NCBI RefSeq assembly: GCF_038246755.1
Contig: NZ_CP134706.1
Coordinates: 6,203,501-6,267,500 of the forward strand
Direction: 5' to 3'
DNA from: Micromonospora sp. FIMYZ51
GTDB lineage: Bacteria > Actinomycetota > Actinomycetes > Mycobacteriales > Micromonosporaceae
DNA length: 64,000 nt
The notes under the pieces were generated by a model, which made no database searches, was not told where the DNA came from, and was given only the letters and a program-made list of their open reading frames with translations. This document shows positions 23,301-31,698 of this stretch, in pieces. The number at the start of each line of letters is the position of its first letter. Positions within the stretch are counted from its first letter, which is position 1. The translations under genes were made by a program, and so were the position numbers.

Positions 23301-26182
23301 CGGGCGGCCGGATCGACGTACGTGCCGGCGCCGCCGACGGCCCGCTTGTCACCTCGGTCACCGTGCCCGGCACCGGAGCCTGGCAGACCTACACCGATGT
23401 CACCGCCGAGGTGCCGGCCGACGCCGACGCCCGGGGCAAGCTGTTCTTCGTGGCGAAATCCCCGGAGGGCGGCTCCGGAAGCCTGTTCAACGTCAACTGG
23501 ATGGACTTCCTGGGCAAGGGGGTCACCGACAACGCGCCACCGGTGGTGACCGCGACGGCCACCCCGACCACCGGCATCGCGCCGGTGAACGTGGCCTTCT
23601 CGGGTACCGCCACCGACGCCGAGGACGACACCCCGTTCACGTACGCCTGGGACTTCGGTGACGGCGGCACGGCCGACACCCTGAACGCCTCCCACACGTA
23701 CACCACCCCGGGCACCTTCGCCGCCACCCTGACCGTGACCGACAGCCGGGGTGCGAAGGCGTACGCCACCGTCACGGTGAAGGTGGACGCACCGAACACC
23801 TCCTGCTTCGGGGCCCGCTCGGACGAGTTCGACGGCGCCGAGCTGAATCGGGACCGGTGGACCACGGTGGTCCGGGAGAACCAGTCGTACTCGGTCACCG
23901 ACGGCGCGCTGCGCCTGCCCACCTCGGTGGGTGACCTTTACGGCACTCGCAACGACGCGAGCAATCTGGTGCTCCAGCCCGCACCCAGCGGGTCCTGGCA
24001 GGCCACCACGAAGGTGACCGTGCCGGTCACCGCCGACTACCAGCAGGCCGGCCTGATCATCTACGGCGACGACGACAACTACGCAAAGGTGGGTCTGCTC
24101 TACGGCGGCAGCCGGAAGGTGGAGTTCATCCGGGAGACCGCGGGCACCCCGCGTAACGAGGCGGCCGACAGCACCGCCGCACCCACCGGTGACACCATCC
24201 ACCTGCGGTTGATCAGCGACGGGGTGAACCTGACCGCCGCGTACTCCACCGACGGGCAGAACTTCACCCCGGTCGGCCGGGCGGCGGAGCTCGCCGGGAT
24301 CACCAACCCACGGATCGGTCTCTTCGCGCTCAACGGCGGCACCACCGCGCCGGTGGTCGACGCCGCCTTCGACTGGTTCCAGGTGACGCCGGACGCCCCC
24401 GCCGGGCCGGTCGACCGGTCCGACGAGTTCACCGGCAACGCGCTGGACAAGTGCCGGTGGGACGCGATTCTCCGGGAGGACCCGGCCGCCTACCGGGTCA
24501 GCGACGGAGTGTTGTCGATCGATGTGCCAAACGGTGACATCTACGGCACCAACAACACCGGGCCGACGAACTTCATCCTCCAGAACGCGCCCGAGGGCGA
24601 CTGGACGATGGAGACCAAGATCGACGGCAGCCTGTTGGACGAGCAGTACCAGCAGGCCGGCCTGCTCGTGTACGCCGACGACGACAACTACCTGAAGTTC
24701 GACTTCGTGGTGGACAACCAGGCCGGTCAGCCGGTGACCCGGCGGATCGAGCTGCGCAGCGAGATCGGCGGGACGATCCAGGACCCACAGCCGGGTGCGG
24801 AGAACCTGACCTCGGCGCAGTGGTACCTGCGGTTGGCCCGCACCGGTGACACCTTCACCGGGTCGTACTCGGCCGACGGCGAGACCTGGACGGCGTTGAC
24901 CGAGCTGACCAACGCGGCCGTGGGGGCGACCCCGAAGGTGGGTCTGTTCACCCTCAGCGGTAACCAGACCGCGTCGAAGCGGGCGTCGTTCGACTACTTC
25001 CGGTTCGCCACCGGGGCCGAGCCGGACGACGACGTGGCGCCGGTGACCACGGCCGAGGTGGCCGGCACACCGGTCGAGGGTTGGTACACCGGCCCGACCA
25101 CCGTCACGCTCACCGCCACCGACGCCGAGGGCGGCAGCGGGGTGGCTCGCACCGAGTTCCAGCTCAACGACGCCACCGCCTGGACCACCTACAGCGGTCC
25201 GGTCCAGGTGGCCGGGGACGGCGAGCACGAGCTGCGGTTCCGTTCCGTGGACGAGGCCGGCAACGTCGAGGAGACCAAGCAGGTCGCCGTCAGGATCGAT
25301 GCCACCGCGCCGGTCAGCACCGCGGCGTTCGCCCCGGCGAACGACGAGGGCTGGCACGACGGCACGGTGCCGGTGGTGCTCACCTCGACCGATGCCGGTT
25401 CCGGGGTGCAGCTGCTGGAGTGGTCGCTGGACGGCGGCGAGTGGCAGCCGTACCGCGAGCCGGTGGAGATCAGCGGCGACGGGGACCACGAGCTGCTCTA
25501 CCGGGCCACCGACAAGGCGGGCAACGCCGAGACGCTCAAGTCGGCGGTGGTACGCATCGACGGCACGAAGCCGACCCTGCTGGTCTCCGGGATCGCCGAC
25601 GGCCAGCTCTACGGCGACAGCCAGGACGTCCGGGTGTCCTGGCAGGCGGTCGACCCGACCTCGGGCCTGGCCGCAGTGGTCGGCACCCTTGACGGCCGGC
25701 CGTACGCCAGCGGCACGCTCCAGGCGATGTACGAGTTGCCGCTGGGCCTGCACGAGCTGACGGTGACGGCGACCGACAAGGCCGGCAACGCCACCACCGC
25801 CAACGTCCGGTTCTTCGTCACCACCTCGTTCCGGGACATGCAGAACCTGCTGGACCGGTTCAAGGCGACCGGACGGCTGAAGAACCAGGCGTACAACCAG
25901 TTGTCGAACCGGCTCGCCAACGCCCGTACGGCGGAGGCGGCCGGAAACGACCGGCGGGCGATCAACCAGCTCACCGCGTTCCGCACCCTGGCGGGGGACG
26001 CGTCGCTTGTCGACGAGGCGGAGATCCGGGACGTACTGATCCGGGACGCCGACGCGATGATCGTCCGGCTCGGCGGTGACGCCAGCAGGGCGGGCGTACG
26101 CGCCAACGACGGTGCGTCGGTCAAGGGCACCGGCCGACTCGGTGGCGACCCCACCCGGCTGGCTCCCGGCCGCAAGCTGTAA
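20318..26182 (+). CDS. Secreted multidomain ThuA / PQQ-type sugar dehydrogenase, longer paralogue with Ig-like tail
   Basis: The 1954-residue protein starts at ATG 20318 with AAAGGAGA upstream. It is collinear with the preceding gene over ~1570 residues and very similar: signal 1-~34; ThuA-like ~65-291; sugar dehydrogenase propeller ~297-726 with the same TCCHAGG; PKD ~728-815; CBM6-like ~928-1066; PKD ~1071-1158; LamG/DUF1349-like ~1165-1358 and ~1367-1566. Unique additions are OmpL47/Ig-like units ~1571-1664 and ~1665-1751 (each with an AGNxE close), another Ig-like unit ~1752-1833, and a helical FIVAR-like tail ~1836-1954 (LLDRFKATGRLKNQAYNQL). The extra modules may anchor it to the wall or substrate. 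The pair looks like a tandem duplication with later gain or loss of the tail. Confidence 0.9.
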   Translation: MSRPRRARVPITATLLSLGLAVTMVAGGPAQAAPAPQTVPVAQAATQATKTPAAKTTAAPEAAAAEPFSVLVFSKTAGFRHDSIPTGIAAIQQLGAAHGFTVDTTEDGAAFTDANLARYQAVIWLSTTGDVLNAEQQAAFERYIQAGGGYAGVHAASDTEYSWEWYGGLVGAYFASHPANQTATVKVEDPAHESTAHLPDRWSRYDEWYNYRANPRGTVHVLATLDETSYSPGTGAMGHDHPIAWCQDYDGGRSWYTGGGHTRESYAEPEFLQHLLGGIQTAAGVAPADCGATLDASFEKVTLDSNTSNPMELDVAEDGRVFYIERDGRVQIIKPDTGNTVTAVSLDVFTGNEDGLIGIRLDPDFATNNWVYLYYAPSGGGPRNYLSRFTVTGDSIDKASEKVVLQVDTQRNTCCHAGGTMTFDSAGNLYLATGDNTNPFSSDAYTPIDERPGRADYDAQRTSGNTNDLRGKVIRIHPEDDGTYTIPAGNLFPPGTEKTRPEIYAMGFRNPFRIGIDLATDVLYVADYGPDAGSANPNRGPEGLVEWNIVDRPGNFGWPYCHGNNQAYNDYQFPSGPSGAKFDCQNLVNDSPNNTGLTNLPPAIPATVDYGYAANPRFPEIGGGGAPMGGPVYRYDADLDSDRKWPAYYDGKALFGEWNQSRMYTMQVSQDGKSLVDINRLLAGMNFIRPMDFEFGPDGAMYLIEWGSGFGGNNDNSGVYRIDYIAGDRSPIAVASAEPTSGPAPLTVEFSSAGSRDPDGGTLSYAWTFGDGESSDAANPTHTYAEAGNYNAQLTVTNPKGRTAVANVRVTVGNTAPTVTIEFPPDGGFFDWGDQVKYTIKVTDPEDGEVDCDDVQLQVLLGHDEHAHPLEQHTGCTGVVQTQLAAGHGAEANVFTVLEASYTDQGGVGGAEPLTGRSLQILQPKRKQAEYYSATGRAAGSTGGGDPGVGKETTSDSAGGGQNIGFIEDGDWWSVEPASLTGIDAIRFRVASETSGGRIDVRAGAADGPLVTSVTVPGTGAWQTYTDVTAEVPADADARGKLFFVAKSPEGGSGSLFNVNWMDFLGKGVTDNAPPVVTATATPTTGIAPVNVAFSGTATDAEDDTPFTYAWDFGDGGTADTLNASHTYTTPGTFAATLTVTDSRGAKAYATVTVKVDAPNTSCFGARSDEFDGAELNRDRWTTVVRENQSYSVTDGALRLPTSVGDLYGTRNDASNLVLQPAPSGSWQATTKVTVPVTADYQQAGLIIYGDDDNYAKVGLLYGGSRKVEFIRETAGTPRNEAADSTAAPTGDTIHLRLISDGVNLTAAYSTDGQNFTPVGRAAELAGITNPRIGLFALNGGTTAPVVDAAFDWFQVTPDAPAGPVDRSDEFTGNALDKCRWDAILREDPAAYRVSDGVLSIDVPNGDIYGTNNTGPTNFILQNAPEGDWTMETKIDGSLLDEQYQQAGLLVYADDDNYLKFDFVVDNQAGQPVTRRIELRSEIGGTIQDPQPGAENLTSAQWYLRLARTGDTFTGSYSADGETWTALTELTNAAVGATPKVGLFTLSGNQTASKRASFDYFRFATGAEPDDDVAPVTTAEVAGTPVEGWYTGPTTVTLTATDAEGGSGVARTEFQLNDATAWTTYSGPVQVAGDGEHELRFRSVDEAGNVEETKQVAVRIDATAPVSTAAFAPANDEGWHDGTVPVVLTSTDAGSGVQLLEWSLDGGEWQPYREPVEISGDGDHELLYRATDKAGNAETLKSAVVRIDGTKPTLLVSGIADGQLYGDSQDVRVSWQAVDPTSGLAAVVGTLDGRPYASGTLQAMYELPLGLHELTVTATDKAGNATTANVRFFVTTSFRDMQNLLDRFKATGRLKNQAYNQLSNRLANARTAEAAGNDRRAINQLTAFRTLAGDASLVDEAEIRDVLIRDADAMIVRLGGDASRAGVRANDGASVKGTGRLGGDPTRLAPGRKL

Positions 26183-26189
26183 CCGAATT

Positions 26190-26227
26190 CCGGGGCCCCG
26201 TCCGGCAACAGCCGGGCGGGGCCCCGG
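26190..26227 (+). terminator. Strong hairpin terminator
   Basis: CCGGGGCCCCG and CGGGGCCCCGG form an 11-bp perfect stem, 7 nt after the stop of the long dehydrogenase gene, followed by CCTTTCCC. It also lies just past the 3' end of the convergent aldo/keto reductase gene. Confidence 0.75.
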
Positions 26228-26240
26228 CCTTTCCCGTGCC

Positions 26241-27191
26241 CTACCGGTCGAGGACCGCGCGTAGTGCCTTGAGGTCGGCCTCGGTGGGCTGCCAGGTGCC
26301 GGCCTCGGCGTTGGCCCGGACCTGGTCCGGCGTGGTGGCCCCAGCGATCACCGAGGTCACCGCCAGCTGGGCGGCCAGCCCGCCGATCGCCACGTGCAGC
26401 ATCGACACCCCCCGCTCGGCGGCGTACGCCTCGATGCCCTCGATGGTGTCCCAGTCGGCTGCGGCGAGCCGTTGGGCGTACCGGCCGCCACCGGCGAGCC
26501 GGCTGCCGGCGGGCGGTGCCTCGCCACGCTTGTACTTGCCGGTGAGCAGACCGTTGGCCAGCGGGAAGAATGGCAGCATGCCGAGCCCGAAGCGCTCGCA
26601 GGCGGGCAGCACCTCGATCTCGGCGTCCCGGTTCAGCAGGCTGTAGTGGTTCTGCGCGCTGACGAAGCGGGTCAGCCCCCGGGTCTTCGCCGTCCAGTCG
26701 GCGTCGGCGATCTGCCAGCCGGCGAAGTTGGAGTTGCCCAGGTAGCGCACCTTCCCGGCGCGGACCAGGTCGTCCAGGGCGGAGAGCGTCTCGTCGATCG
26801 GGGTGCCCGGATCGGGCTCGTGGAACTGGTACAGGTCGATGTAGTCGGTGTCCAACCGGCGCAGCGACGCCTCGACCGCCCGGACCACGTACCGCCGCGA
26901 GCCGCGTACGCCGAAGTCCCGCCCGTTGCCCCCGCCCATCGACATGCCGAACTTGGTGGCCACCACCACGTCGTCCCGGCGGCCTTTGAGGGCCGCACCG
27001 AGCTGTGCCTCCGACGCGCCGTGCGGCTCACCGTAGATGTCGGCGGTGTCGAAGAAGTTGATCCCGACGTCGAGGGCCGCGTCGACCACCGCGCGGGTGC
27101 CGTCCAGGTCGAGCTTGCGGCCGAAGTTGTTGCAGCCGATCCCCACCACGGACACCACGAGCCCGGAGTCGCCCAGCCGGCGATAGGTCAT
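26241..27191 (-). CDS. Aldo/keto reductase
   Basis: The 316-residue NADPH-dependent oxidoreductase has the (beta/alpha)8 family pattern. MTYRRLGDSGLVVSVVGIGC opens the protein, the catalytic Asp and Tyr are in DTADIYGEP, Lys in VVATKFG, and the His-containing strand is YIDLYQFHEPD. A cofactor-binding SVIAGATTPDQVRANAEA segment is near the C-terminus. ATG 27191 matches the family's usual start; ATG 27212 in the same frame would add seven residues, and neither has a strong Shine-Dalgarno. The physiological substrate is unknown. Confidence 0.9.
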   Translation of the reverse strand: MTYRRLGDSGLVVSVVGIGCNNFGRKLDLDGTRAVVDAALDVGINFFDTADIYGEPHGASEAQLGAALKGRRDDVVVATKFGMSMGGGNGRDFGVRGSRRYVVRAVEASLRRLDTDYIDLYQFHEPDPGTPIDETLSALDDLVRAGKVRYLGNSNFAGWQIADADWTAKTRGLTRFVSAQNHYSLLNRDAEIEVLPACERFGLGMLPFFPLANGLLTGKYKRGEAPPAGSRLAGGGRYAQRLAAADWDTIEGIEAYAAERGVSMLHVAIGGLAAQLAVTSVIAGATTPDQVRANAEAGTWQPTEADLKALRAVLDR

Positions 27192-27275
27192 CTCAGTCAC
27201 GAGATCCACCATATGTCGGGCCGACCGGCCCGGTTGCCGAGCCGGTCAGGGCGGCTACGTCCGGCAGGCGACCGG

Positions 27276-28955
27276 TCACGACACGTCCCAGACCGGCTCG
27301 GTCGTCTCCACCACCTCGCCGTCGCCTCGGAAGAGCAGGAACCGGTCGAAGGTGCGGGTGAACCAGCGGTCGTGGGTGACCGCCAGCACCGTGCCGGCGA
27401 ACGCGGTGAGCCCGGCCTCCAGCGCCTCGGCCGAGGCCAGGTCGAGGTTGTCGGTCGGCTCGTCGAGCAGCAGCAGGGTCGCCCCGGACAGCTCCAGCAG
27501 CAGCACCAGGAAGCGCGCCTGCTGACCACCGGAGAGGGTGCCGAAGCGCTGGTCACCCTGCGCGGCCAGCTCGTACCGGCTGAGCGCGGCCATCGCCGCG
27601 TGCCGGTCCATGCCGGCCCGGTGCTCGTCACCCCGCCAGAGGATCTCGACAAGCGTCTTCGACATCAACTCCGGTCGGTCGTGGGTCTGCGAGAAGTGAC
27701 CGGGGCGGACCCGCGCGCCGAGCCGGGCCACCCCGCCGTGGGCCACCGGCGCGAGCGCCGCCGCGCCGTCGACCGGACCGTTCGCCGGGTCGGGATCGGT
27801 GCCGCCCCGGGCCAGCAGCCGCAGGAAGTGCGACTTGCCGGTGCCGTTGGCGCCGAGCACCGCGAGCCGGTCGCCGTACCAGACCTCCAGGTCGAACGGG
27901 TAGGTCAGGCCGTCGAGTTCGAGCTGCTCGCAGACCAGCGCACGCTTGCCGGTCCGTCCGCCGGTCAGCCGCATCCGGATGTCCTGCTCCTTCGGCGGTA
28001 CGGGCGGCGGCCCGGCCTCCTCGAACTTACGCAACCGGGTCTGCGCCGACTGGTACCGGGAGGCCATGTCGGAGTTGTACGCGGCCTTCTGCTTGTACAT
28101 CAGCATCTGCTCGCGCAGCTTCTGGTGCTCCTCGTCCCACCGTTTGCGTCTCTCGTCGAGACGGGCGTGCCGGGCCACCCGGGCCGCGTGCCAGCTGGCG
28201 AAGCCGCCCGGATGCACCCAGGCACTGCCGCCCTCGACCGCGACCACCCGGTCGGCGGTCTGCGCCAGCAGCTCCCGGTCGTGCGAGACGTAGAGCACCG
28301 ACTTACCGGATTCGCGCAGCCGCGCCTCCAGCCAGCGTTTGCCGGGCACGTCGAGGAAGTTGTCCGGTTCGTCGAGCAGCAGTACCTGTTCCGGGCCGCG
28401 CAGCAGCAGTTCCAGGGCGAACCGCTTCTGCTGGCCACCGGAGAGGGTGCGGACCGGGCGGTGCCGGGCGCTGTCCCAGGGCAGGTCCAGGACGATCGTG
28501 GCGACGGTGTCGAAGAGCACCTCGGCGTCGTACCCGCCGGCCTCGCCCCAGGCCGCGAGCGCCTCCGCGTACGCCAGCTGGGCCTGGGCGGCGGCGGTGC
28601 TGTACTTGCCGCGCAGCTCGGCCGCCCGCATGGCCGCCTCGGTCTCGGCCAGCCGGCGACCGACCTCGGGCAGCGGTGGCGGGGCGAGCGAGAGCGCCAG
28701 GTCGGCAAGCGTCGACTCATCGCCGATCATGCCGATGAACTGGCGCATCACGCCCAGCCCACCGGTACGCGCGATGGTGCCGGTAGGCACCGGCAGATCC
28801 CCGGCGACCATCCGCAGCAGCGTCGTCTTGCCGGCACCGTTCGGCCCGACCAGCGCCACCTTGGCACCCTCGCCGACTCGGAACGACACATCGGCGAAGA
28901 GTTCCCGCCCGTCCGGCAGGACGTATCCGACCGCCGCCACGTCCACGTATCCCAC
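27276..28955 (-). CDS. ABC-F family ATPase
   Basis: The 559-residue soluble protein has two ABC domains and no membrane helices. Domain 1 has Walker A GPNGAGKTT (~residue 38), signature LSGGQQKRF and Walker B LLLDEPDNFLD. The interdomain stretch ~230-300 is charged and helical (the ABC-F linker). Domain 2 has GANGTGKSH, LSGGQQARF and LLLLDEPTDNLD. ABC-F proteins act on the ribosome, as translation factors or as antibiotic target-protection proteins. Which role applies here cannot be told from sequence. It is 47 nt upstream of the RsmC-like gene's stop on the same strand and may be co-transcribed. Confidence 0.9.
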   Translation of the reverse strand: MGYVDVAAVGYVLPDGRELFADVSFRVGEGAKVALVGPNGAGKTTLLRMVAGDLPVPTGTIARTGGLGVMRQFIGMIGDESTLADLALSLAPPPLPEVGRRLAETEAAMRAAELRGKYSTAAAQAQLAYAEALAAWGEAGGYDAEVLFDTVATIVLDLPWDSARHRPVRTLSGGQQKRFALELLLRGPEQVLLLDEPDNFLDVPGKRWLEARLRESGKSVLYVSHDRELLAQTADRVVAVEGGSAWVHPGGFASWHAARVARHARLDERRKRWDEEHQKLREQMLMYKQKAAYNSDMASRYQSAQTRLRKFEEAGPPPVPPKEQDIRMRLTGGRTGKRALVCEQLELDGLTYPFDLEVWYGDRLAVLGANGTGKSHFLRLLARGGTDPDPANGPVDGAAALAPVAHGGVARLGARVRPGHFSQTHDRPELMSKTLVEILWRGDEHRAGMDRHAAMAALSRYELAAQGDQRFGTLSGGQQARFLVLLLELSGATLLLLDEPTDNLDLASAEALEAGLTAFAGTVLAVTHDRWFTRTFDRFLLFRGDGEVVETTEPVWDVS

Positions 28956-29002
28956 CCGGGCATCCTCCCGGAGCCCCGCCGGTACGCCAACCGATTACCT
29001 GC

Positions 29003-29617
29003 TCAGCGCGTGACCCGGAGCACTCGGAAGCCCTTCTGGCTGGCGTGCCGTTCGACCTGCCAGCCCTGCTCGACAAGCCAGCGGTGCAGCGAGTCGCCGC
29101 CGAGGTGACGGGCCACCACCAGCCAGGCCACGCCGTCCGGGGTCAGTCGTGGCAGCCAGCGCCGCAGCATCTGGTGCAACTCCTCCTTGCCGACCCGGAT
29201 CGGCGGGTTGGACCAGATCTGGGTGAAGCCGAGCTCGGTGGGTACCTCGTCGGGGGTCACCGCCCGCACCCGGTCGGCGACGCCGAGCCGGGCCGCGTTG
29301 GCGGCGGTGAGTTCACGTGCCCGCGCGTTGACGTCGACCGCCCACACCGTCGCGCTCGGTGCGAGGGTCGCCAGGGCGCAGGTGATCGGGCCGAACCCGC
29401 TGCCGAGGTCGAGCAGCGCGCCGGTGGTCGCGGGGCCCGGCAACTCGGCCTTGCGCAGCAGCACGGCGGTGCCCGGATCGAGCCGGGTCGCCGAGAAGAC
29501 GCCAGCGGCGGAGGCCAGGGCGTACTCCCGGCCGGCGAGGGTGAAGCGCACCTCGCGCGGCTCGGCGGACGCGCTGGGTTCGGCGGTGAAGTAGTGGTCC
29601 CCGGTCACGCCGGCCAT
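29003..29617 (-). CDS. RsmC-like class I SAM-dependent methyltransferase
   Basis: The 204-residue protein has an N-terminal HYFTAEPSASAEPREVRFTL segment typical of RsmC/RlmG-related enzymes, SAM-binding motif LLDLGSGFGPITCAL, an acidic ribose-binding VWAVDVNARA and the catalytic motif IWSNPPIRVGKEELH. Family members methylate guanine N2 in small-subunit rRNA. This is the short one-domain form common in actinobacteria. The precise target base is inferred. It precedes the ABC-F gene in the same direction. Confidence 0.85.
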   Translation of the reverse strand: MAGVTGDHYFTAEPSASAEPREVRFTLAGREYALASAAGVFSATRLDPGTAVLLRKAELPGPATTGALLDLGSGFGPITCALATLAPSATVWAVDVNARARELTAANAARLGVADRVRAVTPDEVPTELGFTQIWSNPPIRVGKEELHQMLRRWLPRLTPDGVAWLVVARHLGGDSLHRWLVEQGWQVERHASQKGFRVLRVTR

Positions 29618-29730
29618 TCTCGCATCGGGCCGGGAACGCCCAGCGGGACGGGAGTCGTGGGCCGCTCCGGCAAACCGTGCATTTCCCGGAATTACCTACT
29701 AAAGGGATAAAACTCCCTACTCTGGACACC

Positions 29731-30759
29731 ATGGTTTATCGGTACGACTCCGATGAGGACGCTCACGTCCCGTCCCGGGAGGACGGGCCCATGGCGCAGT
29801 CGCCGGGCAGCGATCCGCCCCCGGGCGGGCCCTCCCCGTCGCGCTTTCCCGCGCCGTTGCTGCCGCGTCCCAATCAGCTCATCCTGCCCTCGGCCGCACC
29901 GCCACCGCAGCAGCCGCCAGCGCGGCACCAGCCGGCCCCGGGCCTACCACCGCCAACGGCCGAGGCCGTGGCGCCACCGCCACGCGGCGGTGGCCGTGGC
30001 TGGCAGGTGGTGATCGGTGGCGCCGCCGTGCTGGTGCTGCTCGCCCTCGTCGGGCTCACCGCCGCCACCCTGCTGGATGCGCGGCAGCCGACCAATCGGA
30101 CAGCCGCGCCCGAGCCCACCGTGCAGATCACCCGTGAGGCCGAGCCGAGCGACCTGGACTCCCGCGACACCGACCAGGCGCCACTCACCGCCCGGGAGGT
30201 CTTCCCCGGCAGCACCGTCACCGTCGGCGAAGACCGGACGGAGTACGAGCTGCGGCGCACCCAGTCCAGCGCCAGCTGCCCGGTGGCCGCCACCGAAGAG
30301 CTGGCCGACCTGCTGGTACGACTCGGCTGCAACCAGGTGGTCCGAGCCACGCTCCGGGCGCCCGACCAGGAGCATCTGGTCACCGTGGGGCTGTTCAACC
30401 TCACCGACCGGTCCAGCGCCGAGCGGGCCCGGGAGCGGATCCGCCAGATCCTCGACGAGCGGCAGGGCCGGTTCCGCGGCTTGCCGGCGGGCGACGAGAC
30501 CGAGATCATCGCCACCGCGCCGGCCCGGGTCGGTTGGCAGGTACGCGGCCACTACCTCGCGTACGCGGTGGTCGCCCGCGTCGACGGCGAGGCGATCCGC
30601 TCCGGCGACACCAGGGTCCGCGAGATCCTCTTCGACCTGCTCGAACTGCACCTCAACCGGACCGTGCTGGAGCAGCGGGCCAACGGCGGGAGCGCCAGCC
30701 AGCCGACCGCCGCCCCCAGCGAGGGCACCGGTGACCAGAACGAGTCGACCGAGGACTGA
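29731..30759 (+). CDS. Single-pass membrane protein with Pro-rich N-terminus, unknown function
   Basis: ATG 29731 gives 342 residues. ATG 29791 has the better Shine-Dalgarno (GGGAGGA) and would give 322. A Pro-rich cytoplasmic segment is followed by one membrane helix (WQVVIGGAAVLVLLALVGL), then about 230 extracytoplasmic residues, mostly charged, with two Cys (ASCPVAA, RLGCNQVV). I recognise no named domain. The layout resembles many actinobacterial surface-exposed hypothetical proteins. It converges on truA; a hairpin covers both stop codons. Confidence 0.7.
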   Translation: MVYRYDSDEDAHVPSREDGPMAQSPGSDPPPGGPSPSRFPAPLLPRPNQLILPSAAPPPQQPPARHQPAPGLPPPTAEAVAPPPRGGGRGWQVVIGGAAVLVLLALVGLTAATLLDARQPTNRTAAPEPTVQITREAEPSDLDSRDTDQAPLTAREVFPGSTVTVGEDRTEYELRRTQSSASCPVAATEELADLLVRLGCNQVVRATLRAPDQEHLVTVGLFNLTDRSSAERARERIRQILDERQGRFRGLPAGDETEIIATAPARVGWQVRGHYLAYAVVARVDGEAIRSGDTRVREILFDLLELHLNRTVLEQRANGGSASQPTAAPSEGTGDQNESTED

Positions 30760-30784
30760 CCGACGAGCGAGCGGTCGCGGTCAG
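30756..30784. terminator. Hairpin spanning both convergent stop codons
   Basis: CTGACCG (30756-30762) and CGGTCAG (30778-30784) form a 7-bp stem. One arm includes the stop of the membrane-protein gene, the other the stop of truA. It may terminate in both directions. Confidence 0.4.
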
Positions 30785-31611
30785 CTTTCGGCGGGCACCC
30801 GGAGCCGGCGCGTCGCGTCGGCCCGGCGGGCGTACTCGGCGGGATCGTCCGGATAGCCCACCGCCACCAGGGTCAGCCCGTGGGCCGGTGCCACGCTCAC
30901 CTCGCTGGACCGCTCCCGCCGGGTGAGCAGACCGGCCGGCCACTGCGCCGGCCGTCGGCCCTCCCCCACCGCCAGCATGGCCCCCACCAGGCTGCGCACC
31001 ATCGCCTGGCAGAACGCGTCGGCCTGCACCGTGGCGACCAGGATCCCGTCGGCGTCACGTCGCCAGTCCAGCCGGGTCACCTCCCGCAGCGTGGTGGCGT
31101 TCTCCTTGCGCCGGCAGTACGCGGCGAAGTCATGCTCCCCCACCAGACCGGCCGCGGCAGCGGCGAGCCGGTCCAGGTCGAGCGGTCGGGGCCAAGCCAG
31201 GATCTCGTGTCGGCGCAGCGGTTCCGCCCCCCACGGCGCATCGGTCACCCGGTACTCGTAACGCCGGAAGGTGGCCGAGAAGCGGGCGTCGAAGGTGGCT
31301 GGCACCACGGTCATCGTCCGGACCCGCACGTCGGGCGGGAGCAGCCGGGCCAGCCGGCGCAGCAGGCCGCCCTCGTGCCCCTGCCAGACCTCGGTGGGCA
31401 GGTCGAGATGACAGACCTGCCCGGTGGCGTGCACACCCGCATCGGTACGACCGGCGACGGTCAACCCGCTCGCGGTGCCGGCGCCGAGAATCCGGTCCAG
31501 CGCCTCGACCAGCACCCCGGCCACCGTACGCCGGTCCGGTTGGGGGGCCCACCCGGAGAAGTCCGAGCCGTCGTACGCGACGTCCAGTCGCAGCCGGGTC
31601 CGCTCGTCCAC
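30781..31611 (-). CDS. truA: tRNA pseudouridine(38-40) synthase TruA
   Basis: The 276-residue protein starts at GTG 31611 with AGGAGG about 8 nt upstream. It shows RLRLDVAYDGSDFSGWAPQP at the N-terminus, the catalytic aspartate in GRTDAGVHATGQV, FDARFSATFRRYEYRV, and QADAFCQAMVRSLVGAML. TruA modifies uridines 38-40 in the anticodon arm. It lies downstream of rplQ, a common arrangement after the alpha operon, but two hairpins in the 87-nt gap suggest only partial readthrough. Confidence 0.96.
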   Translation of the reverse strand: MDERTRLRLDVAYDGSDFSGWAPQPDRRTVAGVLVEALDRILGAGTASGLTVAGRTDAGVHATGQVCHLDLPTEVWQGHEGGLLRRLARLLPPDVRVRTMTVVPATFDARFSATFRRYEYRVTDAPWGAEPLRRHEILAWPRPLDLDRLAAAAAGLVGEHDFAAYCRRKENATTLREVTRLDWRRDADGILVATVQADAFCQAMVRSLVGAMLAVGEGRRPAQWPAGLLTRRERSSEVSVAPAHGLTLVAVGYPDDPAEYARRADATRRLRVPAES

Positions 31612-31652
31612 GTCGTACCTCCTGGTGCGGTGCCAGCACACCGCACTGACGG

Positions 31653-31687
31653 GTCGGGCCCGGCACCCCAGGGGTACCGGGCCCGAC
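31653..31687 (-). terminator. Terminator-like hairpin after rplQ
   Basis: GTCGGGCCCGG and CCGGGCCCGAC form an 11-bp perfect stem, 11 nt past the rplQ stop. A second, smaller inverted repeat (GTGCGGTG / CACCGCAC) follows before truA. Confidence 0.65.
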
Positions 31688-31698
31688 GACGGCCTGGA

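Noticed and set aside
16513..25753. Very long minus-strand open frames (about 1380 and 1850 codons) opposite the two secreted dehydrogenase genes
   Set aside because: They mirror the GC-rich third-position bias of the plus-strand genes, show low-complexity Val/Gly/Arg composition and no family resemblance, while the plus-strand frames have signal peptides, domains and ribosome sites.
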